From JAIBCM01 sp041395165 (lineage in GTDB: Bacteria; Verrucomicrobiota; Verrucomicrobiia; JADLBR01; JAIBCM01): DNA of 64,000 bases. Below, in pieces: positions 18,301-26,109 of this stretch. The notes under the pieces were generated by a model. That model did no database searches, was not told the origin of the DNA, and saw only the letters and a list, made by a program, of their open reading frames with translations. The position numbers and the translations under genes are program-made. Numbering within the stretch: position 1 is the first letter of the stretch; every line of letters begins with the position of its first letter. Location: assembly GCA_041395165.1 (NCBI GenBank), contig JAWLBA010000003.1:62001-126000 (forward strand), read 5' to 3'.

Positions 18301-19533
18301 TTATCTGGCTTTAGGAATCAAATTTTCCACAGAAATACCGCGTAAAAAGAAAAGTCGACGAATGGTAGATTCAATAATGTTGTTGGGGCAAGAGGCTCCT
18401 GCTGTAACACCCACTGTCACTTTACCTTTTGGCAACCAGTTGGAGGTGATAATCTCTTTTTTCTCGTGAAGATTATAGTGTGAAATATTTTCTTCAGAAA
18501 TCAGTTGATCCGAATTTTTGATAAAATAAGTCGGCAACAAAGACTCGCCCATTTCAGCTAAGTGCGTGGTATTGCTGCTATTATATCCGCCCACTACCAA
18601 TAAAAGATCTAAAGGTTGTTTCAACAAATGCTCCAGCGCATCTTGCCTCTCTTGAGTCGCACCACAAATCGTGTCAAAAAATCGAAAATGCTTAGGCGCT
18701 TCAACGGAGCCATAACGATCATCAATCGCTTTTTGAATACGGCGCTGCACTTCTTCTGTTTCCCCACGCAACATCGTGGTTTGATTCGCTACACCCACAT
18801 CTTTCAAATGCAAATCAGGATCAAACCCTACGGAATGGCATCCTTCAAATTTTTTCAAAAATTCCTCTTTATTCCCACCTTTCCGAATATAATCGCACAC
18901 ATAATCAGTTTCTTCCAAATTAAACACGACCAAATAATGACTCGAACCATCTTCCGAAAGCGCTCGCGAACTTGTAGCTTTCGTCTCTTCGTGCCAAGCC
19001 TTACCATGAATAATTGATGTCACTTTTTCCCGGGAATATTGGCGCACGCGCTTGTAAACACTCATGACGTCACCACAAGTCGTATCAACAATTTGACATC
19101 CTTTCGCCTTCAAAACATCCATCGTTTTCACTTCGGCACCAAAAGCCGGCACAATGACCACATCGTCGGCAGTAATAAAATTTAAATCATAACCTTCTTT
19201 TTCCTCTTTCGAGGAATGAATACCCAACTCGCGCAACTGATGATTGACCTCAGGATTATGAATAATTTCACCTAGCAAATAGATCTTTTTATTGGGAAAA
19301 ACTTTAGCTGACGCATAAGCCAAATCAATGGCTCGTTCTACCCCATAGCAAAATCCAAACGCCTTAGCCAAACGCACGGTCAAATCCCCCGCAGTAAGAA
19401 TGCCTCCCGAAGAATGTCGCGCATATTCGACCAATTCGCTGCGATAATGACCTTCCACTTGTGCTTGCACCGCACTCATGACATCAGGCGTTCGCAAATT
19501 AACTTTTTTAGGTGCCGTAACAGGTTGAGACAT
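18301..19533 (-). CDS. ispH: HMBPP reductase of the MEP isoprenoid pathway
   Basis: 410 residues, the long (plant/cyanobacterial-like) form with an N-terminal extension of about 75 residues before the core. Final step of the MEP pathway: reduces HMBPP to IPP and DMAPP with a 4Fe-4S cluster. The three cluster cysteines are in KAFGFCYGVERA, DTTCGDVMSVYK and DTICGATQERQDAL. HNPEVNHQL (substrate His), GGYNSSNTTHLAE and TAGASCPNNIIE are also present. It is the last gene in the long minus-strand run starting at kdsA. Confidence 0.95.
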   Translation of the reverse strand: MSQPVTAPKKVNLRTPDVMSAVQAQVEGHYRSELVEYARHSSGGILTAGDLTVRLAKAFGFCYGVERAIDLAYASAKVFPNKKIYLLGEIIHNPEVNHQLRELGIHSSKEEKEGYDLNFITADDVVIVPAFGAEVKTMDVLKAKGCQIVDTTCGDVMSVYKRVRQYSREKVTSIIHGKAWHEETKATSSRALSEDGSSHYLVVFNLEETDYVCDYIRKGGNKEEFLKKFEGCHSVGFDPDLHLKDVGVANQTTMLRGETEEVQRRIQKAIDDRYGSVEAPKHFRFFDTICGATQERQDALEHLLKQPLDLLLVVGGYNSSNTTHLAEMGESLLPTYFIKNSDQLISEENISHYNLHEKKEIITSNWLPKGKVTVGVTAGASCPNNIIESTIRRLFFLRGISVENLIPKAR

Positions 19534-19591
19534 ATCGATTAAATTAAACCCATTTTACCCAATTACGCAAGGCTTTCCCCCAAAACAGCTA

Positions 19592-19813
19592 TTATAAATC
19601 CTCATCTGTAATCGTCGTTGCCTCGCGCGATCCTAAAATCTTAGCCTGCTCTACCACAGCCTCTTCACGCTCATCAAAACGATAGGATTTACAAACTGGG
19701 CATATCACCGTCGATTGTTTCACAATCGAACCGCACCCTTCGCAAACCTTATAATCGGCAGGTTGCGCAATGATTTTTTCCGCTTGTCGTGCTCTCTCCT
19801 CTAAATGTTTCAT
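19592..19813 (-). CDS. Small zinc-ribbon protein
   Basis: 73 residues, function unknown. Two CxxC pairs (CEGC and CPVC, about residues 24-38) form a zinc-ribbon knuckle, preceded by a charged helix (MKHLEERARQAEKII) and followed by an acidic tail ending TITDEDL. It sits between the triple-fusion gene (14 bp) and ispH (58 bp) on the same strand. Such small ribbons often contact nucleic acid or another protein; nothing more can be said from sequence. Confidence 0.75.
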   Translation of the reverse strand: MKHLEERARQAEKIIAQPADYKVCEGCGSIVKQSTVICPVCKSYRFDEREEAVVEQAKILGSREATTITDEDL

Positions 19814-19827
19814 AACCTTCGATAAAT

Positions 19828-22014
19828 TTAATGTGGCAAAGGATAACGTTTCATAATCTGCCTGACTTGCTCGCGAATGCCTTCGATCGCCTTTTCATCC
19901 TGGCGACTCAACAAAACATGATGAATCAAATCAGCCACCTCAAACATTTCCTCCTCTTGAAACCCGCGCGTGGTTACCGCTGGTGATCCCAAGCGAATGC
20001 CACCCGCTTTAAAGGGCGATTGTTTATCAAAGGGAATCGCATTTTTATTCACGGTAATGCCTGCATGATCCAAAACTTCTTGCGCTTCTTTACCCGTTAA
20101 CTGCTGCGGTTGCAAATCCACCAACATGAGATGATTGTCCGTGCCACCTGAAACAATACGAAATCCATTTCGTTTCATTCCTTCGCAAAGCGCTTTCGCA
20201 TTGCGAACCACTTGCTTTTGATAATCCACAAAACCCGGTTGCAACGCTTCATAAAAACAAACCGCTTTTGCCGCGATCACATGCATCAAAGGTCCACCTT
20301 GAATTCCAGGAAACAATAGCGCATCAATCTCTTTAGCATATTTTTCACGACACAAAATCAAACCGCCACGCGGTCCTCGCAAGGTTTTATGCGTCGTCGA
20401 CGTCACAAAATCAGCCACTCCAATCGGTGAAGGATGCAAGCCCGCCGCTATCAACCCAGCAATATGCGCCATGTCGACAAATAAATAAGCACCCACGGAA
20501 TCCGCAATGTCTCGCAACCTCGCAAAATCGATCACTCGCGAATAAGCCGAAGCGCCAGCAGTAATCATCTTAGGACGATGTTGCAAGGCAAGTTGAGCGA
20601 CATGATCGTAGTCAATCATTTCCGTTTCCTGAGAAACTCCGTAATGAGCCACATCATAAAATCGCCCCGAAAAATTCATCGGATGCCCGTGCGTCAAGTG
20701 ACCGCCATGCGATAAATCCATCGTTAAAATTTTATCGCCCGGCTTCAAGACACTAAAATAAACCGCCATATTGGCCTGGCTTCCGGAATGGGGTTGAACA
20801 TTGACATGTTCTGCGCCAAATAATTTTTTCGCCCGCTCAATCGCCAAACTCTCCGCATCATCAACAAATTCACACCCTCCATACCATCGACGATGGGGAT
20901 AGCCTTCAGCATATTTATTGGTCAAGCACGACCCTTGCGCCTCCATCACGGCACGACTGGTGAAATTTTCAGAAGCAATCAACTCAATATTTTCACTTTG
21001 CCGCTTTAACTCCGCCTCAACCGCTCTAAAAATTTCTTCATCACTTTTCGCGAGAGCCGCATTGCGATTCAATCGATTTTTACCATACACCTCAATTTGA
21101 CACACACGCCTTTCATGACGTCCTCCAGTAAAAGGAGTTGTTAACCAAGTTTTAAAAATTGATTTTGCTTTTTCAAAACTCACCTCATCCGCCGATAAGC
21201 ACAACACATTAATATCATTATGTTCCCGACTCTTTTGGGCAATCGCCTCATTATTTAACACTGCAGCGCGCACTCCAGGAATACGATTCGCCGCAATACT
21301 CATACCAATCCCACTGCGACAAATTAAAACTCCAAAATCGCTTTCATGATTTGCAACCGATAGAGCAACCTCTTGCGCGTAATTAGGATAATCCACCGAC
21401 TCAGCCGAATTAGTGCCAAAATCGGTGACTTGATAGCCCTGCTCTTTTGCCCAATTCGCTAAATTATTTTTCAATTCATAACCCCCATGATCAGCGCCAA
21501 ATGTCAAATGAATCCGACCACGATGCCATCTCATGGCCTGATCAGGATTTTCCGAACCCTTAAGAAAATTCTCCAAATGCGGTAAACTTTGCTCGAGTTG
21601 TTTTCTCACAGCAATATAATGCTCCAACGATCCCCCAAAGGGATCACCGATCTCTAAATTACGCAACGATTGATGAGACGACTCAAACTCTCGCATTAAA
21701 AACACTTTATCAGCCGCTGCTGGAAACAGCATTAATATCATGTCCAAATGACCATACGTCATGACAAAGATCAGATCTGCCCACTTTACCAACTCTGGAG
21801 TAACCGGTTGACTACGTTGATGGCTAATATCAATTTTCAATTCGCGCATCGCCAAAATGGCATTATGACTCGGGGCTTGCCCCAACCCTGCAGCCAATCC
21901 AGCACTTTGCACCTCTACCGTTTCTAAACGATCACGCAACAACGCCTCTGCCATCGGACTTCGACAGATATTGCCTGTACAAACAAAAAGAATCTTTTTT
22001 CGATTCATGCTCAA
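19828..22014 (-). CDS. Triple fusion: LMW protein phosphatase - RpiB - serine hydroxymethyltransferase
   Basis: 728 residues in one uninterrupted frame, carrying three complete enzymes. Residues 1-150: low-molecular-weight phosphotyrosine phosphatase, with VCTGNICRSP (nucleophile Cys12, Arg18) and the general-acid Asp in GDPFGG (Asp124). Residues about 160-310: ribose-5-phosphate isomerase B, with FGADHGGYELK, VDYPNYA, Cys232 in ICRSGIGMSIAANR, SREHNDINVL and GGRHERRV. Residues about 315-728: serine hydroxymethyltransferase (GlyA), with ELIASENF, HSGSQANMAVY, VDMAHIAGL and the PLP lysine Lys543 in TTHKTLRGPRGG. All active sites look intact except RpiB CGTG read as CRSG. In Bacillus subtilis, ywlE, rpiB (ywlF) and glyA lie in the same order in one operon. 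The phosphatase has Ile in the P-loop, as in Tyr phosphatases, rather than the Thr of the arginine phosphatase YwlE. Confidence 0.92.
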   Translation of the reverse strand: MSMNRKKILFVCTGNICRSPMAEALLRDRLETVEVQSAGLAAGLGQAPSHNAILAMRELKIDISHQRSQPVTPELVKWADLIFVMTYGHLDMILMLFPAAADKVFLMREFESSHQSLRNLEIGDPFGGSLEHYIAVRKQLEQSLPHLENFLKGSENPDQAMRWHRGRIHLTFGADHGGYELKNNLANWAKEQGYQVTDFGTNSAESVDYPNYAQEVALSVANHESDFGVLICRSGIGMSIAANRIPGVRAAVLNNEAIAQKSREHNDINVLCLSADEVSFEKAKSIFKTWLTTPFTGGRHERRVCQIEVYGKNRLNRNAALAKSDEEIFRAVEAELKRQSENIELIASENFTSRAVMEAQGSCLTNKYAEGYPHRRWYGGCEFVDDAESLAIERAKKLFGAEHVNVQPHSGSQANMAVYFSVLKPGDKILTMDLSHGGHLTHGHPMNFSGRFYDVAHYGVSQETEMIDYDHVAQLALQHRPKMITAGASAYSRVIDFARLRDIADSVGAYLFVDMAHIAGLIAAGLHPSPIGVADFVTSTTHKTLRGPRGGLILCREKYAKEIDALLFPGIQGGPLMHVIAAKAVCFYEALQPGFVDYQKQVVRNAKALCEGMKRNGFRIVSGGTDNHLMLVDLQPQQLTGKEAQEVLDHAGITVNKNAIPFDKQSPFKAGGIRLGSPAVTTRGFQEEEMFEVADLIHHVLLSRQDEKAIEGIREQVRQIMKRYPLPH

Positions 22015-22074
22015 TATTTTAGAGAATTACTTTTAATTACAAGCTAGAGAAGCCTTAACTATTGCCAATCCTTT

Positions 22075-23097
22075 TTACATTTTTTTTAGCAATTGGCTCC
22101 CCAATAAAATATCCAACCCCGTACGCAAAGCCATATCGCTCGCTTGTTTTTTCTCTTCACTCGGTTGAGCTAATACGGATTCCTCTTGAGCAACGCCTTT
22201 CTTTTCCACTAAGGCTACCTCATTATTTTTCACTTCTTTTTCTTCGTCAAAAATAAATGCAGTCAAATCATCACTCGCAGCCTCCTGTTGAAGAATCACA
22301 CGCTCTTTATCCAAATCAATCGCCACCTTCACATCCGCATCAACTTTGCCGGAAAATGGCATTTCTTGATCAGCAAACACCACTCGCCGAGTGGGAATAC
22401 GATAAAAGGAATCGCGAGCGCCCATCCATTCTGATACTTGCACTGCCATCCCGGCCGATTGCGTGCCCACAATCACCGCCCGTTTATTGCGACGCAACGA
22501 TTCAGCCACCACCTCGCCGACTCCTCGCGTGTCTTCATTCAGAATCACGACAATAGGAATCGCACCATTTACCGACTCCTCCTGAGACTGATAAAATTTT
22601 TCTGTTTGATCCCAAGCAGCCAAACCGAATAAAGAACTGTTTTTAGAAACCCAAAATGAAAGAAATTGAGCCAATTCATCATAATGAAAAAGATCTTTCC
22701 AACCTCGCACATCAATCACAATCCCTGCCAACGATTGAGTTTTCAAGCGACTCATTAATCGATTGCGATAATCCTTCGTATTTCTTTCAAACTTTTTATC
22801 GTTAAAAAATTGCAATAATAAAAATGAGTGCTGATTAAAAACAATATTTCTCTCCTGAAAACTCTGAAAGAAAGAAGGCGATTGGCTCAAGGATTCCGAA
22901 CTTACCTCAAACCCTCGTTCCATCTTTTTTTTCAACCCTACGATTAACGCCTCATTCAATAATGTTGCATCTAAAGCCTGTGCATCCACGTAATTGGAAC
23001 GAAGCAAAGTTAAAAGCTCTTCTGTCGACTGGATTTCTGCCCTTCCCATCAAAGCAACCACGCAACCTATCAATATCAATAACCGGATTTTCACCAT
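22075..23097 (-). CDS. Secreted S41-peptidase-like protein, catalytic residues not seen
   Basis: 340 residues with a signal peptide (residues 1-20). The middle resembles the tail-specific protease (S41/CtpA) core: GIVIDVRGWKD (cf. DLRGNPGG), IPIVVILNEDTRGVGEVVAESLR (cf. the catalytic Ser-Ala-Ser-Glu strand) and KRAVIVGTQSAGMAVQ (cf. G-x-T-x-GKG). The serine position reads as TRGVGE and the lysine position as SAGMA, so both catalytic residues look lost. No PDZ domain is evident. The C-terminus (about 270-340) is a charged, low-complexity tail. It lies 7 bp after purD in the kdsA run. It is probably a periplasmic binding or scaffold protein derived from a protease; the family assignment is by motif only. 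Confidence 0.6.
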   Translation of the reverse strand: MVKIRLLILIGCVVALMGRAEIQSTEELLTLLRSNYVDAQALDATLLNEALIVGLKKKMERGFEVSSESLSQSPSFFQSFQERNIVFNQHSFLLLQFFNDKKFERNTKDYRNRLMSRLKTQSLAGIVIDVRGWKDLFHYDELAQFLSFWVSKNSSLFGLAAWDQTEKFYQSQEESVNGAIPIVVILNEDTRGVGEVVAESLRRNKRAVIVGTQSAGMAVQVSEWMGARDSFYRIPTRRVVFADQEMPFSGKVDADVKVAIDLDKERVILQQEAASDDLTAFIFDEEKEVKNNEVALVEKKGVAQEESVLAQPSEEKKQASDMALRTGLDILLGSQLLKKM

Positions 23098-23103
23098 ATC
23101 TTT

Positions 23104-24348
23104 TTATCCTAGCCAATCTGCAGCAATATCGGAACGATAAATTTCATCATCAAAATTTCGCTCATCACTTAGAGTATCGACTTTCATTTTTGCCCCTTTT
23201 TTCGTCATATCCCAAGCTGATAAAGCTAAAACACGACCACCTCGAGTCAAGAGTTTACCCTGTTTTTGGCAGGTTCCCGCATGAAAAATTTTTACCCCCT
23301 CGACTTCCTCTTTTAACGCAATCAATTGCTCTTTTTGACTCAAACTGGGATAACCCTTGATCGCTTTCACCACCGCCACGCCAAATCCTTGAACTTGCAA
23401 AAAATCTTTCTCCATCAACTTTCCTTGCGCTAAATTTTGAAAAACTTCCAACCAATTTCCTGACAAAATTTGCGCTAAAACCAAAATCTCGGGATCACCA
23501 AAACGACAATTCAATTCCAAAATTTTCAAACCTTCTGCCGTCTTCATTAAACCCACATAAAGTACACCCTGATAATGAATTTTTTCCTCCTCCAAAGCGT
23601 CCAATAACGATTCCACAATTGCCGCTTCCAACTTCTCTTCCGAAAAATCATCCCAAGGGCCACATGCCCCCATTCCCCCAGTATTAGGCCCTTGATCACG
23701 ATTTTCTAATCGTTTGTAATCCCTGACCAAAGGCAAAATCACAAATTGCTTCCCGGACACCAACAGATGCAAAGAAAATTCTTCCCCCTGCAAAAATTCC
23801 TCAATCAAAATGGTTTCACCCGCTGCGCCCAAAATTTTTTCCCTCATCAACCGATCCACGATTTCACATGCTTCGCGCAAATGATGAACGATCCAAGTGC
23901 CCTTTCCTCCCGCTAAACCATTGGCCTTAATGACTCGCGGAAAAGTCGTTTGACTAAGATAAACTTTAGCCTCTGAACAATCAGAAAAAACTTTTGCAGA
24001 AGCCGTCGGCAAATGATAACGATCCAGCAGCTGTTTGGTAAACGCTTTGTCCCCTTCCAAACGCGCCGCTTTTTGAGTCGGCCCAACAATTTTCAAACCA
24101 GCCTGCTGAAAGCGATCTACTATTCCCAAACACAATGGCGCTTCAGGCCCCACTACAGTTAAATCAATTGAGTTATCCAGAGCAAAGCGCAACAAATTTT
24201 CAATGTCGTCAGCCTCAATCGCAACATTTTCTGCTAAGGAACAAGTGCCGCCATTACCCGGAGCGCAAAAAAGTTTTTCGCAGTGAACGCTTAATCGCCA
24301 ACAAAGCGCATGTTCGCGCGCTCCACCGCCGACCACTAACACCCGCAT
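23104..24348 (-). CDS. purD: Phosphoribosylamine-glycine ligase
   Basis: 414 residues. ATP-grasp ligase making GAR in purine synthesis. Seen: VLVVGGGAREHALCWRL, CAPGNGGT, VVGPEAPLCLGIVD, KANGLAGGKGTWIV (ATP-grasp loop), EEFLQGEEFSLH, GPNTGGMGACGP and LNCRFGDPEILVL. It begins 3 bases after the MBL-like gene on the same strand (order kdsA, MBL-like, purD). A tight operon link to glyA is metabolically sensible, since GlyA makes the glycine that PurD uses. Confidence 0.95.
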   Translation of the reverse strand: MRVLVVGGGAREHALCWRLSVHCEKLFCAPGNGGTCSLAENVAIEADDIENLLRFALDNSIDLTVVGPEAPLCLGIVDRFQQAGLKIVGPTQKAARLEGDKAFTKQLLDRYHLPTASAKVFSDCSEAKVYLSQTTFPRVIKANGLAGGKGTWIVHHLREACEIVDRLMREKILGAAGETILIEEFLQGEEFSLHLLVSGKQFVILPLVRDYKRLENRDQGPNTGGMGACGPWDDFSEEKLEAAIVESLLDALEEEKIHYQGVLYVGLMKTAEGLKILELNCRFGDPEILVLAQILSGNWLEVFQNLAQGKLMEKDFLQVQGFGVAVVKAIKGYPSLSQKEQLIALKEEVEGVKIFHAGTCQKQGKLLTRGGRVLALSAWDMTKKGAKMKVDTLSDERNFDDEIYRSDIAADWLG

Positions 24349-24351
24349 AAA

Positions 24352-25164
24352 TTAAGGAGTCGTTTCAGACTTAGCTTCCGGTTTTTTCTGAGTCTTATCA
24401 TCTTTTGATTTTTCAGGCAGAGTTGGCGCATCAGCAGGTGTTTTTAAAACCCAAATTTGCAACGATTTCGGCAGTTTGCTCAAAGAAAGGATTAATTCAT
24501 TTGAACTCAATTCTTTTACTGGGATTTCCGGATTTTTCTTCAAAAATTCTTCTAACGATCCTAAACGAAAATTTTTAGAATAAGGTGTCTCATAAAAAGC
24601 TGGCACCAAAACTTTCGCGCCAAGCGCTTTTACCGTTTCCACCATCTCTTCAGGCAACAAAGACAAAGGATGACCTATCGCAGCCATCACAATATCGACA
24701 GGACCAATCGACTCCAAATCATCTCCACTTAATTTTTGACCCAAAGCGCCCAAATGAGCGATCCGAATATCACCCGTGCGAAAAGAAAAAACCACATTAT
24801 TCGCGCTATTACTCCTTTGGCTGCGTGTACCAAAAAATCGCATACCATTGGCAACATTAAGCCCTAAACCCGTAGCGCTGCGATAAACCTGCGGATTGCC
24901 ACCGACTTGCTCCGCCGCATTAGCCTCGTTGGATTCGTGCGTAATTAAAACAATATCTGCTTCCGGAGTGGCCGGCAATTGATAAGGAAATAAATTGCGA
25001 TCATAAGGATCAATCGCAACACGAATACCCGTAGTCGTCGTCACAATAAAATAACCATGCCCCAACCAAGTTAATTTGGCTTGAACGGAACGCTCCGATT
25101 CCTGAGCACCGCTGTGAATCATTCCTAAACTTAATAGCAAACCTAAAATCATCATTTTTTTCAT
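24352..25164 (-). CDS. Secreted COG2220-type metallo-beta-lactamase-fold protein lacking metal ligands
   Basis: 270 residues with a signal peptide (about 1-20). The fold signature of the COG2220/UlaG-like group is clear: TWLGHGYFIVTT, RVAIDPYDRNLFPY, ADIVLITH, RIAHLGALGQKL, VDIVMAAIGHPLSLLPEEM and LGAKVLVPAFYET. The metal-binding HxHxDH appears as THESNEAN, the GD of the HLGD motif reads HLGALG, and the usual MHY reads AFY. All main metal ligands are therefore replaced. The tail (about 240-270) is Lys/Pro/Glu-rich. Probably a periplasmic pseudoenzyme; the ancestor would be a lactonase or phosphodiesterase. It lies between kdsA and purD with gaps of 3-4 bp. Confidence 0.75.
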   Translation of the reverse strand: MKKMMILGLLLSLGMIHSGAQESERSVQAKLTWLGHGYFIVTTTTGIRVAIDPYDRNLFPYQLPATPEADIVLITHESNEANAAEQVGGNPQVYRSATGLGLNVANGMRFFGTRSQRSNSANNVVFSFRTGDIRIAHLGALGQKLSGDDLESIGPVDIVMAAIGHPLSLLPEEMVETVKALGAKVLVPAFYETPYSKNFRLGSLEEFLKKNPEIPVKELSSNELILSLSKLPKSLQIWVLKTPADAPTLPEKSKDDKTQKKPEAKSETTP

Positions 25165-25168
25165 CGCA

Positions 25169-25969
25169 CTATCCCTCCTTCACTACTTTTCGAATCGCGG
25201 CCAACTCACGCAAAATTTTCGGCACATCTTTTAATAACAATTGATTGGGCCCATCCGATAAAGCTTTCTCCGGTTGCGGATGCGCTTCAAAAAACAATCC
25301 ATCAATTCCTACCGCCATCGCAGCTCGGGCCAACACCGGCGCCAATTCGCGATCGCCACCCGTTGCGCGCCCCAATCCCCCGGGTCGTTGCACCGCATGG
25401 GTGGCATCAAAAATAACCGACGCCCCTAATTGTTTCATCCAAAATAAACCGCGCATATCCACCACTAAATTATTATAACCAAACGTCGTACCTCGTTCAG
25501 TAATAAAATATTTCTTAGCGCCCGCGCTTCTCAATTTTTCCAAAATAGGTTTCACATCCCACGGACTCAAAAATTGACCTTTTTTCACGTTCACCTCACG
25601 TCCACTTTGGGCCGCGGCAACAAGTAAATCAGTCTGGCGACATAAAAAAGCAGGAATCTGCAAAATATCAGCCACTTCTGAAGCTGGCTTCACCTCTTCA
25701 ACAGAATGCACATCCGTTAAAATAGGAATTTGAAATCGGCTTTTCACCTTTTCCAAAATAGCCAACCCTTCCTTCATTCCTAACCCTCGAAAACTCGCAT
25801 GAGACGTGCGATTCGCTTTGTCGTAGCTCGCTTTAAAAACAAAATGAAATCCCACTTCACAGGAGGCTTCACATAACTTTTCGGCAACTTGAAAACAAAG
25901 TTTTTCCGATTCAATGACACAAGGTCCCCCAATAAAAAGGAACCGATTAGAACTGGCATTTTTTGGCAT
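25169..25969 (-). CDS. kdsA: KDO-8-phosphate synthase
   Basis: 266 residues. Condenses arabinose-5-phosphate with PEP to make KDO-8-phosphate for the lipopolysaccharide inner core, which implies a Gram-negative envelope. Motifs: FIGGPCVIES, VFKASYDKANRTS, FRGLGMKEGL, ILTDVHS, QIPAFLCRQTDLL, NVKKGQFLSPWD, ERGTTFGYNNLVVDMR and FDATHAVQRPGG. It appears to be the first gene of a seven-gene minus-strand run reaching to ispH. About 140 bp of AT-rich DNA separates it from the divergent gspE. Confidence 0.95.
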   Translation of the reverse strand: MPKNASSNRFLFIGGPCVIESEKLCFQVAEKLCEASCEVGFHFVFKASYDKANRTSHASFRGLGMKEGLAILEKVKSRFQIPILTDVHSVEEVKPASEVADILQIPAFLCRQTDLLVAAAQSGREVNVKKGQFLSPWDVKPILEKLRSAGAKKYFITERGTTFGYNNLVVDMRGLFWMKQLGASVIFDATHAVQRPGGLGRATGGDRELAPVLARAAMAVGIDGLFFEAHPQPEKALSDGPNQLLLKDVPKILRELAAIRKVVKEG

Positions 25970-26109
25970 CGGCTTTAGCTAAGCATTTTCTCAAGAATTT
26001 GAAAATTCATAAATTATTTCACAATTGTCAATACTAAGGTCTCGTTCCAATCGAAATATATTTTAAAAAACAGCTTGGCATTTCGCGACTTAATTCTAAT
26101 TTCAAAATT

